A stretch of DNA of 64,000 bases from Warburgia ugandensis (Eukaryota > Streptophyta > Magnoliopsida > Canellales > Canellaceae): assembly GCA_035236585.1 (NCBI GenBank), contig CP141134.1, positions 23,800,414-23,864,413 of the forward strand, given 5' to 3'. Shown piece after piece: positions 23,851 through 36,031 of this stretch (positions are counted from its first letter, which is position 1; the number at the start of each line of letters is the position of its first letter). Under the pieces are notes generated by a model. That model did no database searches, was not told the DNA's origin, and saw only the letters and a program-made list of their open reading frames with translations. Made by a program: the position numbers and the translations under genes.

Positions 23851-25800
23851 ACCTTGCTAACAACTATGTACTTTCAAATATAGATGATCCGTAGAGGTTG
23901 TATAGGATCCCCAACATATATTCCAACATCATTTACAAGGATGCATGGAATGAATTTGAAAAGTGGCGCTTGTCTCCTGAAGTTGAGGTATGTGCTAAAC
24001 TAATATTTGATTAAATTAATTATAATATCTAATTGTACATAATTACATACCTTTAGTTGCTTCAAATGTGTAGGCAAAGAGTATTTAAGGAAGAAAGGTG
24101 CATGTGATCAATTGTATGTAGTATTACCTCTCTCAGATGGACTACTCTAGTTTGGAAGAACAAAGAGTAAGTATTTGTGAGAGTTCATTTCTTTCTAATT
24201 ATATTGTAGTTAAATTTAATTACATAACTTTAGTGTCTCTTTTGATCGCAAAAGGAATTTGGGACTATGGATCTCATTAACTAAACCCCCTTTTGGAAAA
24301 TGGCACATTTAGAGGGGCATAATGCCCAAAGCTTCAAAAACAAAGCTGTTACATAAGTTGCTTCCTGAATAATAAGTGATTGCATGTATCTACCCTTATA
24401 TCACTTGAATATATATAGAATAATTATAAATCAATTAATGTAATTGATCGTGTTCTTATTATTAAATTGTATAGGAAGAGCTCACCCAAGAAATTGCATC
24501 TACAGGGAATCTACGTAGCATTGCTACAAAGGATGACATTCTGTGTAGGGCTTTGGGCAGTAATTAGGAGCACCCTGGCCAAGTAAGAGGCAAAGGGTGC
24601 TATGTTGTTCCTTCCAAGTTCTTTTGTTGAAAAGTACCTAAAGTTGATGATGAGGACGCCAACGAGTAGCTTAAAGTACAACTCTGAAATGAGTTATATG
24701 AGGGGTTAAAAGCTAGGTATAATTAGGAAGTTGCAAAGCATGGGAGGTCCAGAGCTTTCTCCTTCTACCCTTAAATCCCACTCACATGCTAGCTTCATTT
24801 CTCCTATAAAAGAAGATCAGGAAGAGCTATATGCGCTTCCAATGGAGAACTTCTGGCCAAGGAAGTATATATGTAAACATGTTTATTTTTTCATTGTCCA
24901 ACTAAGGCCTACCCCATCCATTCTTATGCATCTAGTATTTCTATTTGGCAAGTGGGTCAATGCCTATTGGCCTTAAATGCCATTAAAAACATCGTCACTG
25001 TTGGTTCATGGCATGAGATTGGGTCTATGTTTTTACTTAGATCGTTGATGAATCAACACACTAATCATGTGTGTATAACTAGGGCATATCAAGAGAATGC
25101 CTACCTACAATTTTCCATATAAGCTAGCGAAGTTTTTGCCATTCACGATACCATTGGATATCATGTCACTTAGCTAGAGTGATAATGCATTCCCTTAATG
25201 ATTTCCTATAGTAGGGGTAAGTTTTAACATATTGTTTTGCCAAAATATGTTTTACACACACACACATATATAATTGAAGTAAACTTTAATTATATTTCAT
25301 GTGATTATCTATATAGGTCTCATTGGATGCTGCTCGTTCTAGATATGCACATTGACATGCGTTATTTTTTATTCTTGTGGAGTGTACATTCATGCTTGCC
25401 ACGCTATAAAAATCATAACTAAGTTTTTAATCTCTTTTTATGTATTATAATAGCTTAATATCTAATAACTATTCTTTACTTAATCTCTAATACATTTTAA
25501 TTATAAATTTGATGCCCACTGTTTAGTTCAACTTAACTAAGTGAGACTGCATTCCCACCAAAACTCACTTGGAAGAAAGTCAAAGTAAGGAAAACTAGTT
25601 AATTACTTTATATATAAACTGAAGTTATAATTAAACATGATATTAATTCATTAATCCTAACTATTTTCTTTGTTACAAAGTCCCCTCAATGACAATCTAA
25701 CTGGGAGTGTGAATATTGTATTCAGAGATGCACAAGAACCCTAATACAAGATGGTGTTAAGGTTCCACAAGTGAGAATGGTAAGACACTTTACTGCTCAT
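23850..25800 (+). pseudogene. En/Spm TNPA-like protein with C48 (Ulp1-like) protease domain, decayed
   Basis: The readable pieces follow the order of the plant Ptta/En/Spm accessory protein. IIYKDAWNEFEKWRLSPE (near 23930-23985) corresponds to the W-x-x-F-x-x-x-R-L segment. EELTQEIAS, KDDILCRALGSN and EHPGQVRGKGCYVVPSKF (24476-24625) correspond to the conserved EHPGRVRG box. SHWMLLVLDMHIDMRYFL (near 25315-25370) is the His-Trp segment of C48 cysteine proteases, and WECEYCIQR (near 25700-25730) the counterpart of its catalytic-Cys VECGYYVMR box. Introns are probable, for example between 23990 and 24060. Stops are present, so it is inactive. No terminal CACTA motifs of its own were found. The neighbouring CACTA element is separate and in the opposite orientation. 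Confidence 0.65.
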
Positions 25801-26448
25801 CATCGTACATTTTTTCACAATTTTTTATGGATTCTAGCTAAAAGAATGTGTCTACTAAATTACATATGTTGTCTTGCAATAGTGTTACGCTATTGGAAAG
25901 CAATGGTTACTTCCAATTAGTTCTTTATGATATAAGATGTAAAGGGGCTGAGTATGTAATGTCTTTTAATTAACTATATATGACTAATGTGTACATCCTC
26001 AACCATTAGACCACTATCAATGCAAATTCTATATTGATTAATATAAAATTAAACTTCCTCATTTATTTGAATATGTCTTGTACTTTTCATTTTCTTAAAG
26101 TAAATGTGGTTTATTTATTTGAATGAGGGGATGATGGAGCATGAAAGTAAACATGTATGTGCATTGGAGAAGTACGAATGTAGTTAGGCGGATTGTAATA
26201 GTTTGTAGATATGGATATTGAATGTGGATGTAGATTCTTTTATAATGAATGTACATGGAGAAGTGTGCATGTATGTAGTGGTGAGGATTTTTTTTTTCAA
26301 TTCTTTAAAATTTTTATGTTAGAAGTGAATATGCATGGATGTTGAAAGTGGATGTTGTAGTGAATGTAGAAGTGAATGTTGATGTTATAGTTTCCTTTTT
26401 CACGTCTTTGAAGGTTGCAGGAAGATTGTATACTGTCATTGAATGCAC
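25801..26448. other. No recognised gene
   Basis: AT-rich sequence with loose repetition of words like GTGAATGT, GGATGT and AGTGAATG between 26130 and 26390. It directly flanks the CACTA element. Confidence 0.35.
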
Positions 26449-26451
26449 AAT
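26449..26451. repeat. Target-site duplication AAT, left copy
   Basis: AAT precedes the left CACTA terminus and recurs at 30641-30643 after the right terminus. Three-base duplications are diagnostic of the En/Spm superfamily. Confidence 0.85.
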
Positions 26452-26465
26452 CACTACTAGACAAG

Positions 26466-26925
26466 GGACATTTAAAGTCAGTTAAAAAGGATAATTGAAG
26501 TTGCTTACTAAGCTACTTCTATCGAGACTATTAGAAAGTCAAAAAATTTTAAAGTCATTTCCGTTTAGGTAAACAACTTTAAAAATAAAGTAGTTTTGAA
26601 GTTGCTTAAACAAATGACTTTAAAAGTCACAAACTTTTAAAGTTGTTTGGTCTAAGCAACTTCAAATGTATTTAACTTTTGAAGTCATTGAGCCTAAATG
26701 ACTTAAAAAATTAGTGACTTTTGAAGTCATTTTCACCTAAGCAACTTCAAAATCCGAACCTTTTTTTATGGACTTTTGAAGTCGCTTAGCCTAAATGACT
26801 TCTAAAGTTGATGACTTTTGAAGTCGTTTTTATATAAGAGACTTCAAAAGCCCAACTTTTTCTCTAAATTTTGAAGTCGCTTACACTAAACAACTTCAAA
26901 AGTTTTTAAAGTTTGAAGAGTAGCC
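26466..26925. repeat. CACTA left subterminal repeat array
   Basis: Alternating copies of ACTTTTGAAGTCG(C/T)TT and AAGCGACTTCAAAAGT-like units lie roughly every 20-45 bases. Neighbouring units can pair as hairpins with short unique loops. Such arrays are the known binding sites of the TNPA-type accessory protein in En/Spm; binding here is inferred. Confidence 0.85.
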
Positions 26926-27032
26926 ATTTGGGACTTTGAGCTCGAACAGGATTTTACACATTATTCCCCTCTCCTCTCTATCTAGCATATAATTTGCTTT
27001 AGGCAGGTATGTTCATCGACTGCCCCTATCCT

Positions 27033-28759
27033 CTAGGTGCAACCTCTTCGACCCATATTCATAAAATCCATTTGAGCTACAAGTCCATCCTTTGTTTTTT
27101 CTAGGATATTAAGCAAGTTATTGGTCAAACTTTTACACACATTCTTCTCAATGTGCATGACATCAAGCACATTGAGTAGATGCAATGATTTCCAGTATAC
27201 CACATGAAAGAGCATTGATTTCTTATTCCAACAACTTCTACAATTACTTTTACCTGCATGTTTACTTGATTTCTTCTTTTCCCACAAGACATTAATGTTT
27301 TCAACCTACTTCAATACTTGTCATCCTGTCAACATCTTTGGAGGTGTCCTTGTCTCTACACTCCCGTTAAATTCTTCCTTCTTAAAACGATATGGATGGT
27401 CTCTACACAACTATCTTCTATGCCTAAGGAATGCCATTTTCCTACCATGTTTAAGTCATACAACACATGTTTGACCACTACAGATAGCACAAGCATTGTA
27501 TCCCTTCACAGTACATTCAAAAAAATTACCGTACATAGGGAACTTGCTTATTATCCACAACAGTATAGCCTTTAGGGTGAATGACTCTTTTTGTATATGT
27601 CATATTCTTCAATGCCTACATCCCATAATGTCTCAAGATCATCGATCAAGGGAGAAAAGTACATGTCAATGTCATTCCCTAGTTGCCTTGGACCCAATAT
27701 CAACATAGTTAGCATCATGAACTTCCTCTTCATGCTTAGAGATGGTGGGAAGTTGTAACAAACTAATATAATAGGCCAATAACTATACTTACTCATAGAA
27801 CCATGATGATTAATCCCATCTGTAGATAATGCAAGTCGTAGGTTTCTAGGTTCTTCACCAAAATTAGGCCACACTAAGTCTACGAGCTTCCGTGTTGGGC
27901 TATCTGCTGGATGGAGTGAAAAGCTATCAGCTACTCTATCCTTGGCATGCCATACTAATTTCTTCATTGTTTTTGTTATATGAAACATTCTTTTGACACT
28001 TGGAGTAGGGAAAAGTACCATAGAACCTTTGCAGGAATGCCTATAATTGTCTCAGTTGAATTCTTCTTTAACTTCCATCTTGGCGATCCACAAGTTTGGC
28101 ATGTAGTCTTATCCTTGTGCTCCTTCCTATAGAAGATGAAATCATTGGGACATGCATGTATCTTCTCATACTTCAACCCTAGTGCAGCCAAGATTTTCTT
28201 TGCCTCTAGGTGGACCTCACCAATTTATTATCCTTCAGTAGCATCTTACCCATTACTTTCAAGAATTTTACAAAACCTTAATCTGAAAAACCAAATATTG
28301 ATTTCATGCTGTAAAGTTCTACCACTACGAACAGCTTGATATAATCTTTACACTTAGGGTACAAAGGCTCATCAGCTTCCTCTAATATAGTATGAAATTG
28401 TTTAGGGTCATCTTAAAAGTCATCATATGCATCTCAAAACATCGGTGTAGCTGTACTATCTCCAACACTTCTTACAAAGTCATGATCATATCTTCCTAGC
28501 CTTGTTGAGGCCTATGCAAAAGTTTTTCTCCATGTCAAATCCATGGGTGGTAGCTCTTGTTGATTCCAATGAAGCACAAGTGTACTCTCAACACCCCTGC
28601 AGTTACTTTTTTCAAGTTTCCACATTTTGAGCATGGACAACTCATGTGATTACGATCAACACCTGCCCTAAGTGCGAACTCTATGAAATTTTCTATTCCC
28701 TCCTCATATTCTTTTGATGTTCTTTTTGCATTCATCCAAGTATATTTGTCCATTATCAT
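27033..28759 (-). pseudogene. TNP2 transposase of the CACTA element, broken and truncated
   Basis: This is the transposase of the En/Spm superfamily, which cuts and joins the CACTA ends in the nucleus. The open piece 28759-28535 is the N-terminal transposase-associated domain (MIMDKYTWMNAKRTS, then CPCSKCGN). Piece 28191-27976 reads LKYEKIHACPNDFIFYRKEH and CQTCGSPRWK, the zinc-binding part. Piece 28021-27572 reads FSLHPADSP, LALSTDGINHHG and DIDMYFSPLIDDL, the core including the catalytic-type STDG segment. Piece 27287-27033 contains the hallmark DVMHIEKNV and TKDGLVAQMDF. Stops and frameshifts separate them, and the C-terminal part past the DMGIR-equivalent is missing before the left array. 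The start chosen is the ATG at 28759, which matches the family's N-terminus. Confidence 0.85.
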
Positions 28760-29194
28760 AATAAATTAAAGCAAATCTATGTGGAGACTTATTAGACATG
28801 AAAATATTAGGTTAGGCATTTTATCAAACATTAGTTATACAAGAATTAGAAGTATTTGAAATAACTACATTTCATGAACATTTTAAATTAACAATGAAAA
28901 AAGCAAAATATGACAGACATATTCAAGAATGAAATTAACTTTAAAAGGAAAATTTTCTAACTCATAACCTTGTAAAAATTCTTCAAATATGCATAATACA
29001 TATGAGAAAAACAAAGAGATACTAACCAACACTCATAAATCGATATTGACCTCGAATTTGTGAATGTAGTTCCAATTTACAGGTAAGATTTGGTTCAGGG
29101 TAATGGAATAGAAATCTGGCTTAGTTTTTGTACATAGATAAAAAACACAGACTGGAAAGGGATAGCGAAAGTTGACAAAATAAGTCTTAAAATA

Positions 29195-29355
29195 GATGTA
29201 CAATTGAAGTCATTTGCTATAAACGATTTTAAAAGTCCTCACCTTTAAAGTCGTCTAGCTATAAATGACTTTAAAAGTCCACACCCTTAAAGTTGTTTTG
29301 TGTAAATGACTTTTAAAGTATGGACTTTTAAAATCTTTTACAGCAAACTACTTCA
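29195..29355. repeat. Extra internal array of the subterminal repeat
   Basis: At least three pairs of the AAGTC(A/G)TTT and AAACGATTTTAAAAGTC-type unit occur here, more than 1.2 kb inside the right end and about 440 bases upstream of the TNP2 start. They are more diverged than the terminal arrays. Confidence 0.75.
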
Positions 29356-30094
29356 AAAAAAAATTAATTTTCATATTAGATGTATATTTATTTACTTTTT
29401 CTACATTACAATACCTTACATAAATATACAATAAAACAATTTTACAAAAATAAACATATAATATATATACATAAACAAATACGTTAACAAGGAAATCAAA
29501 TTATTTTTTTATTACATTCAATGTTACATATTATTAGATCTTATTACTACAAGATTAAAGAGTGAATCTGCTCTTTTTCATCAAAATCTAGCCTAGTATT
29601 TAGGTGACACCCATTCTATAGAGAGAGAGAGACTGTGTGTGTGCGCTTCAATTTGCTAGGCCAAAAGTTGATGGTATAACCACCACTCTTTATCAAACCC
29701 TAATTTTGGGTGAGAACCCACAAATCATAATGATCTCTCTTTCTCCAATAGGGAGGATTAGAGAGAGAAGCACTTGTCATTTGCAATGAAATCATATAAT
29801 TTTAGCGAAATCAAGATGATCTAATAGACTTCTTAACACCATCATCTATAGTGAGAAAACCCACATGATCTGTGAAATGAAAACAAAGAGAGTTAGTAAC
29901 AAGAAACAAATTCATGATCAAAAGAAGTTATGGTTAACTTACAGTTTTTTTCATAACACAACATTCAAATATCCAAAATGGAAAGCAAGAAGGAAAAGAG
30001 AAAGAAGAAAAAGGACCAAGGAGGAAGCTGTCATGCCACTCGTGAGAAGAAGAGGATACAGAAAAAAATGATATCTGGTCAGCTTTTTATAAAT

Positions 30095-30625
30095 GAACAA
30101 GGACTTTAGAAGTCATTTAGTACTAAATAACTTTAAAAAACATATACTTTTGAAGTCGTTTAAATGACTTCAAAAGCATACATGGGAGTAGACTTTTAAA
30201 GTCGTTTGACTCAAGTGACTTCAAAAGTAACTGACTTTTAAAGTCACTTATGACTAAACAACTTCAAAAGTTATTGGCATTTGAAGTCATTTAGAGTCAA
30301 ACGACATTAAAAGTTCATTCTTGCGTAATATAATCTTCCCGCCAAATTTATTGGCATACTTTTGAAGTCGCTTATGATAAACAACTTCAAAAGTTGTTGA
30401 CTTTTAAAGTCACTTAGGTCTAAATGACTTTAAAAGTTTTCAACTTTTGAAGTCATTTAATTGTAAACGACTTTAAAAGTCCTTCCAGTAAAAAAATTCC
30501 GTCATTTATAGTTAAACAACTTCTTAAGTCTATATTTTTAAAGTCGTTTATTTCTAACTAGCTTGTAAAATATTTACAAAGTCGGCAGTCAAATAAACAA
30601 CTTCTTTATGCCGACTTTAAAAGCC
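30095..30625. repeat. CACTA right subterminal repeat array
   Basis: About a dozen alternating forward and inverted copies of the ACTTTTGAAGTCGTTTA unit occur, interrupted by unique spacers such as that at 30318-30355. The array runs to within 15 bases of the right terminus. Confidence 0.85.
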
Positions 30626-30640
30626 TCCTATGTAGTAGTG

Positions 30641-30643
30641 AAT
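30641..30643. repeat. Target-site duplication AAT, right copy
   Basis: Matches 26449-26451. Confidence 0.85.
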
Positions 30644-30654
30644 AAGGTAATAAC

Positions 30655-30750
30655 AGGTTAAAAGATAAAGCGAAGACATGGCTTAACTATCTAGAGGTAG
30701 GCTCTATCACTTCTTGGGAGCAATTATCCAAGAAGTTTCTACACTCTAGA
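30655..30750 (+). pseudogene. Athila gag scrap
   Basis: One frame reads LKDKAKTWLNYLEVGSITSW followed by EQLSKKFLHS, the same capsid segment as at 2560-2660. It is only about 30 codons long. What follows is LTR-like sequence rather than the rest of gag, so the scrap was cut by rearrangement or a nested insertion. Confidence 0.7.
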
Positions 30751-30759
30751 GGTAGGTTC

Positions 30760-31554
30760 AAGCACTTTATTTTTATGCTCATTTTATAGTTCGTATTAGT
30801 GTTTTTTCTATTTTAAAATAACTTTAATTTAAAGGCATTTTTACCTTGTTATTTAGGATAGATTCTTAGGCTAGATTTTAGTTCATTTTTTTCAAGTTAA
30901 ATTTGAGTAGCTTTGTCTAACTAGGGTAAGGATGAAACCACATAAAAGTCAATAATTTCAATCATATGGAAGCAACCATTAGATTAGAAAAATAAATTCT
31001 TATGAGAAGCTATAAAATTAGTATATATGACTAGTACTCTTTTCATAAAAATTATTAAATATTTTTTATAGTTTAAGGACTAGTTATGATATATTTATTA
31101 GTTTGATGTGTATGAAATATTAGAAATATTGTAAATGTAGAAAATACACGCTATACTTTGAGGACATATAGGTTAAGTTAGGTAAATTATGAGTTAAGAA
31201 AATATAAGATTTAGGGCTTTTAATGCGCATATTTCTATGTTTTTGTTCCATTGATGTTATTCTAACTTGTGAAATCTAAATCTATGAAACTTGTGTATGC
31301 ATAGTTAAGATTTCAATGTGGTGGATTCCAAAATACTAGACTTTTAATTTGATAAATTTATCCACATATCATAGTAGTAGTTAATTTTATTTTCTCATTT
31401 GATTTATATTGCTTGGTTATGTTAGAGTAATTTAAGCTAGTTTTTTATTAAAATTCTAAGGTTTCAAAATTGTGTCCGAGTGGAATCAACTTGTACTTGC
31501 ACATCTATATTACAATGGACCCATGTACTTGTGATATTTTTAAGTAAACATCAA
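30760..31554 (+). repeat. Athila-type LTR, 3' part (start not found)
   Basis: The end, CGAGTGGAATCAACTTG then ATTACAATGGACCCATG then TAAACATCAA, aligns with the LTR ends at 36032, 43234 and 11660. The left limit is not clear; no TGATAAGTG or TGTTAAGTG start is visible. Confidence 0.55.
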
Positions 31555-31559
31555 TTTTT

Positions 31560-31580
31560 TGGCACAGTTGCCAATGACTC
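31560..31580 (+). promoter_or_regulatory. Primer-binding site, Athila type
   Basis: TGGCACAGTTGCC follows the LTR end by five bases. It resembles the TGGCGCCGTTGCC primer site (tRNA-Asp type) usual in Athila, and supports the plus orientation of this fragment. Leader-like sequence continues to about 31867. Confidence 0.6.
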
Positions 31581-31867
31581 GCAATGAAAATTTGTTTGGA
31601 TCTAGTTTAGATTATTTTATCACTATTTGTAGTTTAGGAATTTGTTAGGAGTGCACTTTCTTGCTCAAGCAAGACACACCTTTTGAATCCCATATATGCA
31701 TAGTTGTCAATTCTATTCCTTTACTACTAGAATTTTCAAAACCTTTCATTCTTATATGGAAAACAAAATGAAATTGACCTCAAAAGATTTTGGCTAATTC
31801 TATTTGTTCTAAGGCATTTTAGTCCATTATGATCATTCTAGTCTATAATTTTGATATGACTTAATTA

Positions 31868-33201
<1,334 letters not shown>

Positions 33202-34784
33202 CACACCCAACCAGCATTTTGCTAGTCCCGAGCAAAACATGTGAAAAACTAAATTCTAAAATTTATTTTCAAGTCAACTCCTCTTTTTCCTTAGAGAATT
33301 ATCTTCAATAAATCATCAAATTTAGCATTCTAATAAAAATGACTAAAAAATTCAAACCCTACCCATATGCTAGAGTCATTCCACTTAAACTTAGATCTCA
33401 GAATGAGTTTGTGCATGTACAATCTACATATAGTATAATCTTTATCTCTAAGTAGACTTCTAACTTTTGAACTCCATCTGAAATATGTTTTGACCTCAAT
33501 CCTCACTAATGACATACATTAAAAAATAAAATCTCTCAGATGGAGGATTCCAATCATATCTCTTTTTTAAATATGTGAGAAGATTCAACAAAAGGAAATT
33601 TATCCCACATATACTCATGAAAAACGGGAGTTACTAAGATATTTAATTTTTGATCCCTTTAAAATTGATACCATTACCTTTTAATATTTAGAAATACCAC
33701 TCTTTAAATCCTATCCATTCATTTTCTCATCGAGACTATATTTCTCCTAGAATCAATAGGTCTTTAATTGGAATGAATCTAGGCTTAAGATAGGGTATCA
33801 AAGAAAGGGTATAAGGGTATTCAAAATCTCTTCAAAAATAAGTAGAGGTCTTCTAAAGTTGCTAATTCTTTCTTTCTTTTCTTTTACTAAAGTGAATATA
33901 TTCTTTTTCTACTTTTCCTTGCATTCTTCAAACTTTTTTTTTCAGACACTTTTCTTTATATTTCAGTACTTTTGAATCACTTTGAAGAACATTTATTTTC
34001 TTGATACACTTTTCTACTTTCATTGTAACTAAAAGGTATTTCTTCATTCATTTCTAACTTATTTTTCAAAGAAAATGGGTAATGGATAATTTATACTAGG
34101 TTAATATAGGTGAAGGGTAATTTGGGTGACAAAAGAAATGGCTTAATATAAAAGGCTCAAGTTTGGTAACTATGGTAAAAATATTTTATAGGTAGGCCTT
34201 ATGTCTTTAGGTTAACAACAAGGATGGCCTAAATCATTTTCTAAGTTTCTTATAATCTATCAGATTTAATGAACTTTTAGAATTAAAGATAATACTATAA
34301 TTATTTAGGTAATTAGCCAACATTGACAATTGATGGGATCAATTTTCTTTAAGTGTGCTGAAGAAAATTGGGAATATTTATAACCTCTCAAAAAGAATAA
34401 TAGATCTAAAACTCACTTAGGCTATAAGTCTCTACTGAATTTCTTCAGGATCTCTAAGTTATAGCCACTTATCAATTTAAACTATCTATATGCAACTGCG
34501 TGTACAGATGTGATTTAAGACTTTGCTTTCATGGAATACTTTAAAAAATGAGTACACTAATGAATTAATCATGTTCATTTCCATTAATATGCAAAATTTA
34601 TCTCAATTATACTTCATAAAATCCAATTCTCATCATAGTGTAGGAAATGACCTAAACATTTTTCAAAAAAATTCTCTCTATTTTTTTAACAAGAAAATCA
34701 CCTAAAAACCTAACAAAAAACTAGAATTTACAAGAATTCTGCACTCCCTAACCTGTCAGAAACATTGTCCTCAATGTTTAAAAC
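33202..34784 (-). other. 3' non-coding module of outer element
   Basis: It starts, in minus sense, with AACATTGAGGACAATGTTT and a G-rich segment (34741-34784) and ends in GGACTAGCAAAATGCTGG and TTGGGTGTG just before the LTR. It aligns over its length with 37507-40334 of the inner element minus the LINE. No open frame of note. Confidence 0.7.
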
Positions 34785-34954
34785 ATAGGATGATGATAAG
34801 GCATTGAGAAATGCAAAAAAAAAAAAAAATGGAGATGTAGACAAAAAATTCTAGAAAAGAAAAAAAGAAGAAAGTAAAAACTAAGCTACATAATTTTTAC
34901 AGATGAAAATTTTTAGAGGAAAAAATATTATTGAGTTTGAAACTTCCCTGGGTC

Positions 34955-36026
34955 CTATACAAAATGGCATGGACGGACCTCTAAAAAGGAATGGTGAATG
35001 AATTTATCTTGCAAGTAAATTTTTTCCATTTTATCACATGGCAAGATAAATTCATCTTCTGGCTGCTTCTCATAATTAAAGACAATTGTCGGAGTTCGAT
35101 GTAGCCCTTTTGGATATGGAGCAAGGATTTCATATTGCTTAGTGGGTGAGACATTTTCCTGATCAACAAATTTATCTCTTTTTCTTACAGGTTTTGACAG
35201 TATTTCAACCTTTTTAAGACCAGATTTTTCAATTATGTTACCACTATGAATAATGGTAGTTGCCTTTATTTGTTTCATGTTTGTAACTAAAGAATTAATC
35301 TCACCTACCACATCCATATCATCAAGGTTTTCATTTGGTGGAATAGGACATTGCCCTAGGTCAATGGTCTATAGCATTTGAGACATCATGTCCTTCAATT
35401 TAGTCATAGAATCTGTGTTCTCTTTTAACTAGGCTTTAATTTGAGCAATTTTCTTCTCCTGGCATTGCATGGCTTGATGGAAGTTATCCTCCACTTTCCT
35501 CTTATGTGGAGGAAGGTAAGGTCTAGGAGTAAGTGGTCCTTTTTGGTGATAGGGTTGGTGTTGGGCTTTCTATATGACATTAGCATTATATTCATTTATG
35601 ACAGTAGAATGATTACTCCAATTGGAATTATATGTCTCTAAAGATGGGGAAAAATGTTGGTCATAAGAATGTGTTTGTTCATAGAACGCATCTTGAAATG
35701 CAAGAGCGATGGGACATTCCTGAGTAAGTTGTGCATTACTTTCACAAATATCACACAAGTGTTTGACTTTCTTAGAGAGACATTTTTCTATTTCCATGGC
35801 CTCAATTGTTCTATCTAGGGATGCTATTTTCATATCATCATTTTAAATCATAGCATATATTTCTCCCCTAAAGCATGCGGTGGTGGACCTAGGCTTGTTT
35901 GGGTAAACTACTCTTTCTAAATCAACATAAGTTTGTGCACTCTTTGTCAGCCATTCCAAATACTCTTGCACCTCTTCAGGTAATTTGTTTAAAAAATTAC
36001 ATTGCACATCATTTCAACAAACTAGC
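34955..36026 (-). pseudogene. Outer gag, C-terminal half
   Basis: Starting beside the insertion point the frame reads NFLNKLPEEVQEYLEWLTK, then a CDICESNAQLTQECP zinc-knuckle-like box, then a SNWSNHSTVINEYN segment equivalent to the YNPGWRNHPN region, then coiled, Lys/Glu-rich sequence, then IKATTIIHSG, matching the (A/I)TTLRSG box near the end of Athila Gag. One frame holds from 36026 to 34955 with three in-frame stops. It ends at HSFLEVRPCHFV. No protease follows. The other half lies at 44772-45561. Confidence 0.8.
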
Positions 36027-36031
36027 ACATA
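36027..36031. repeat. Target-site duplication ACATA, left copy
   Basis: Identical to 44767-44771 on the other side of the inner element. Five-base duplications are standard for LTR elements. Confidence 0.9.

Larger units (their letters stand above)
26452..30640 (-). mobile_element. CACTA (En/Spm) DNA transposon, complete ends
   Basis: The left end starts CACTACTAGACA. The reverse complement of the right end starts CACTACTACATA. A 3-bp AAT duplication flanks the element. Both ends carry subterminal arrays of a hairpin-forming repeat, and a TNP2 transposase remnant lies between them on the minus strand. At 4.2 kb it is short for an autonomous CACTA element and has no TNPA-like gene, so it is a defective copy that kept its ends. 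Confidence 0.9.

Noticed and set aside
26466..26925. CRISPR-like spacing of short repeats
   Set aside because: The units alternate in orientation, vary in sequence and sit inside CACTA termini; they are transposon subterminal repeats.
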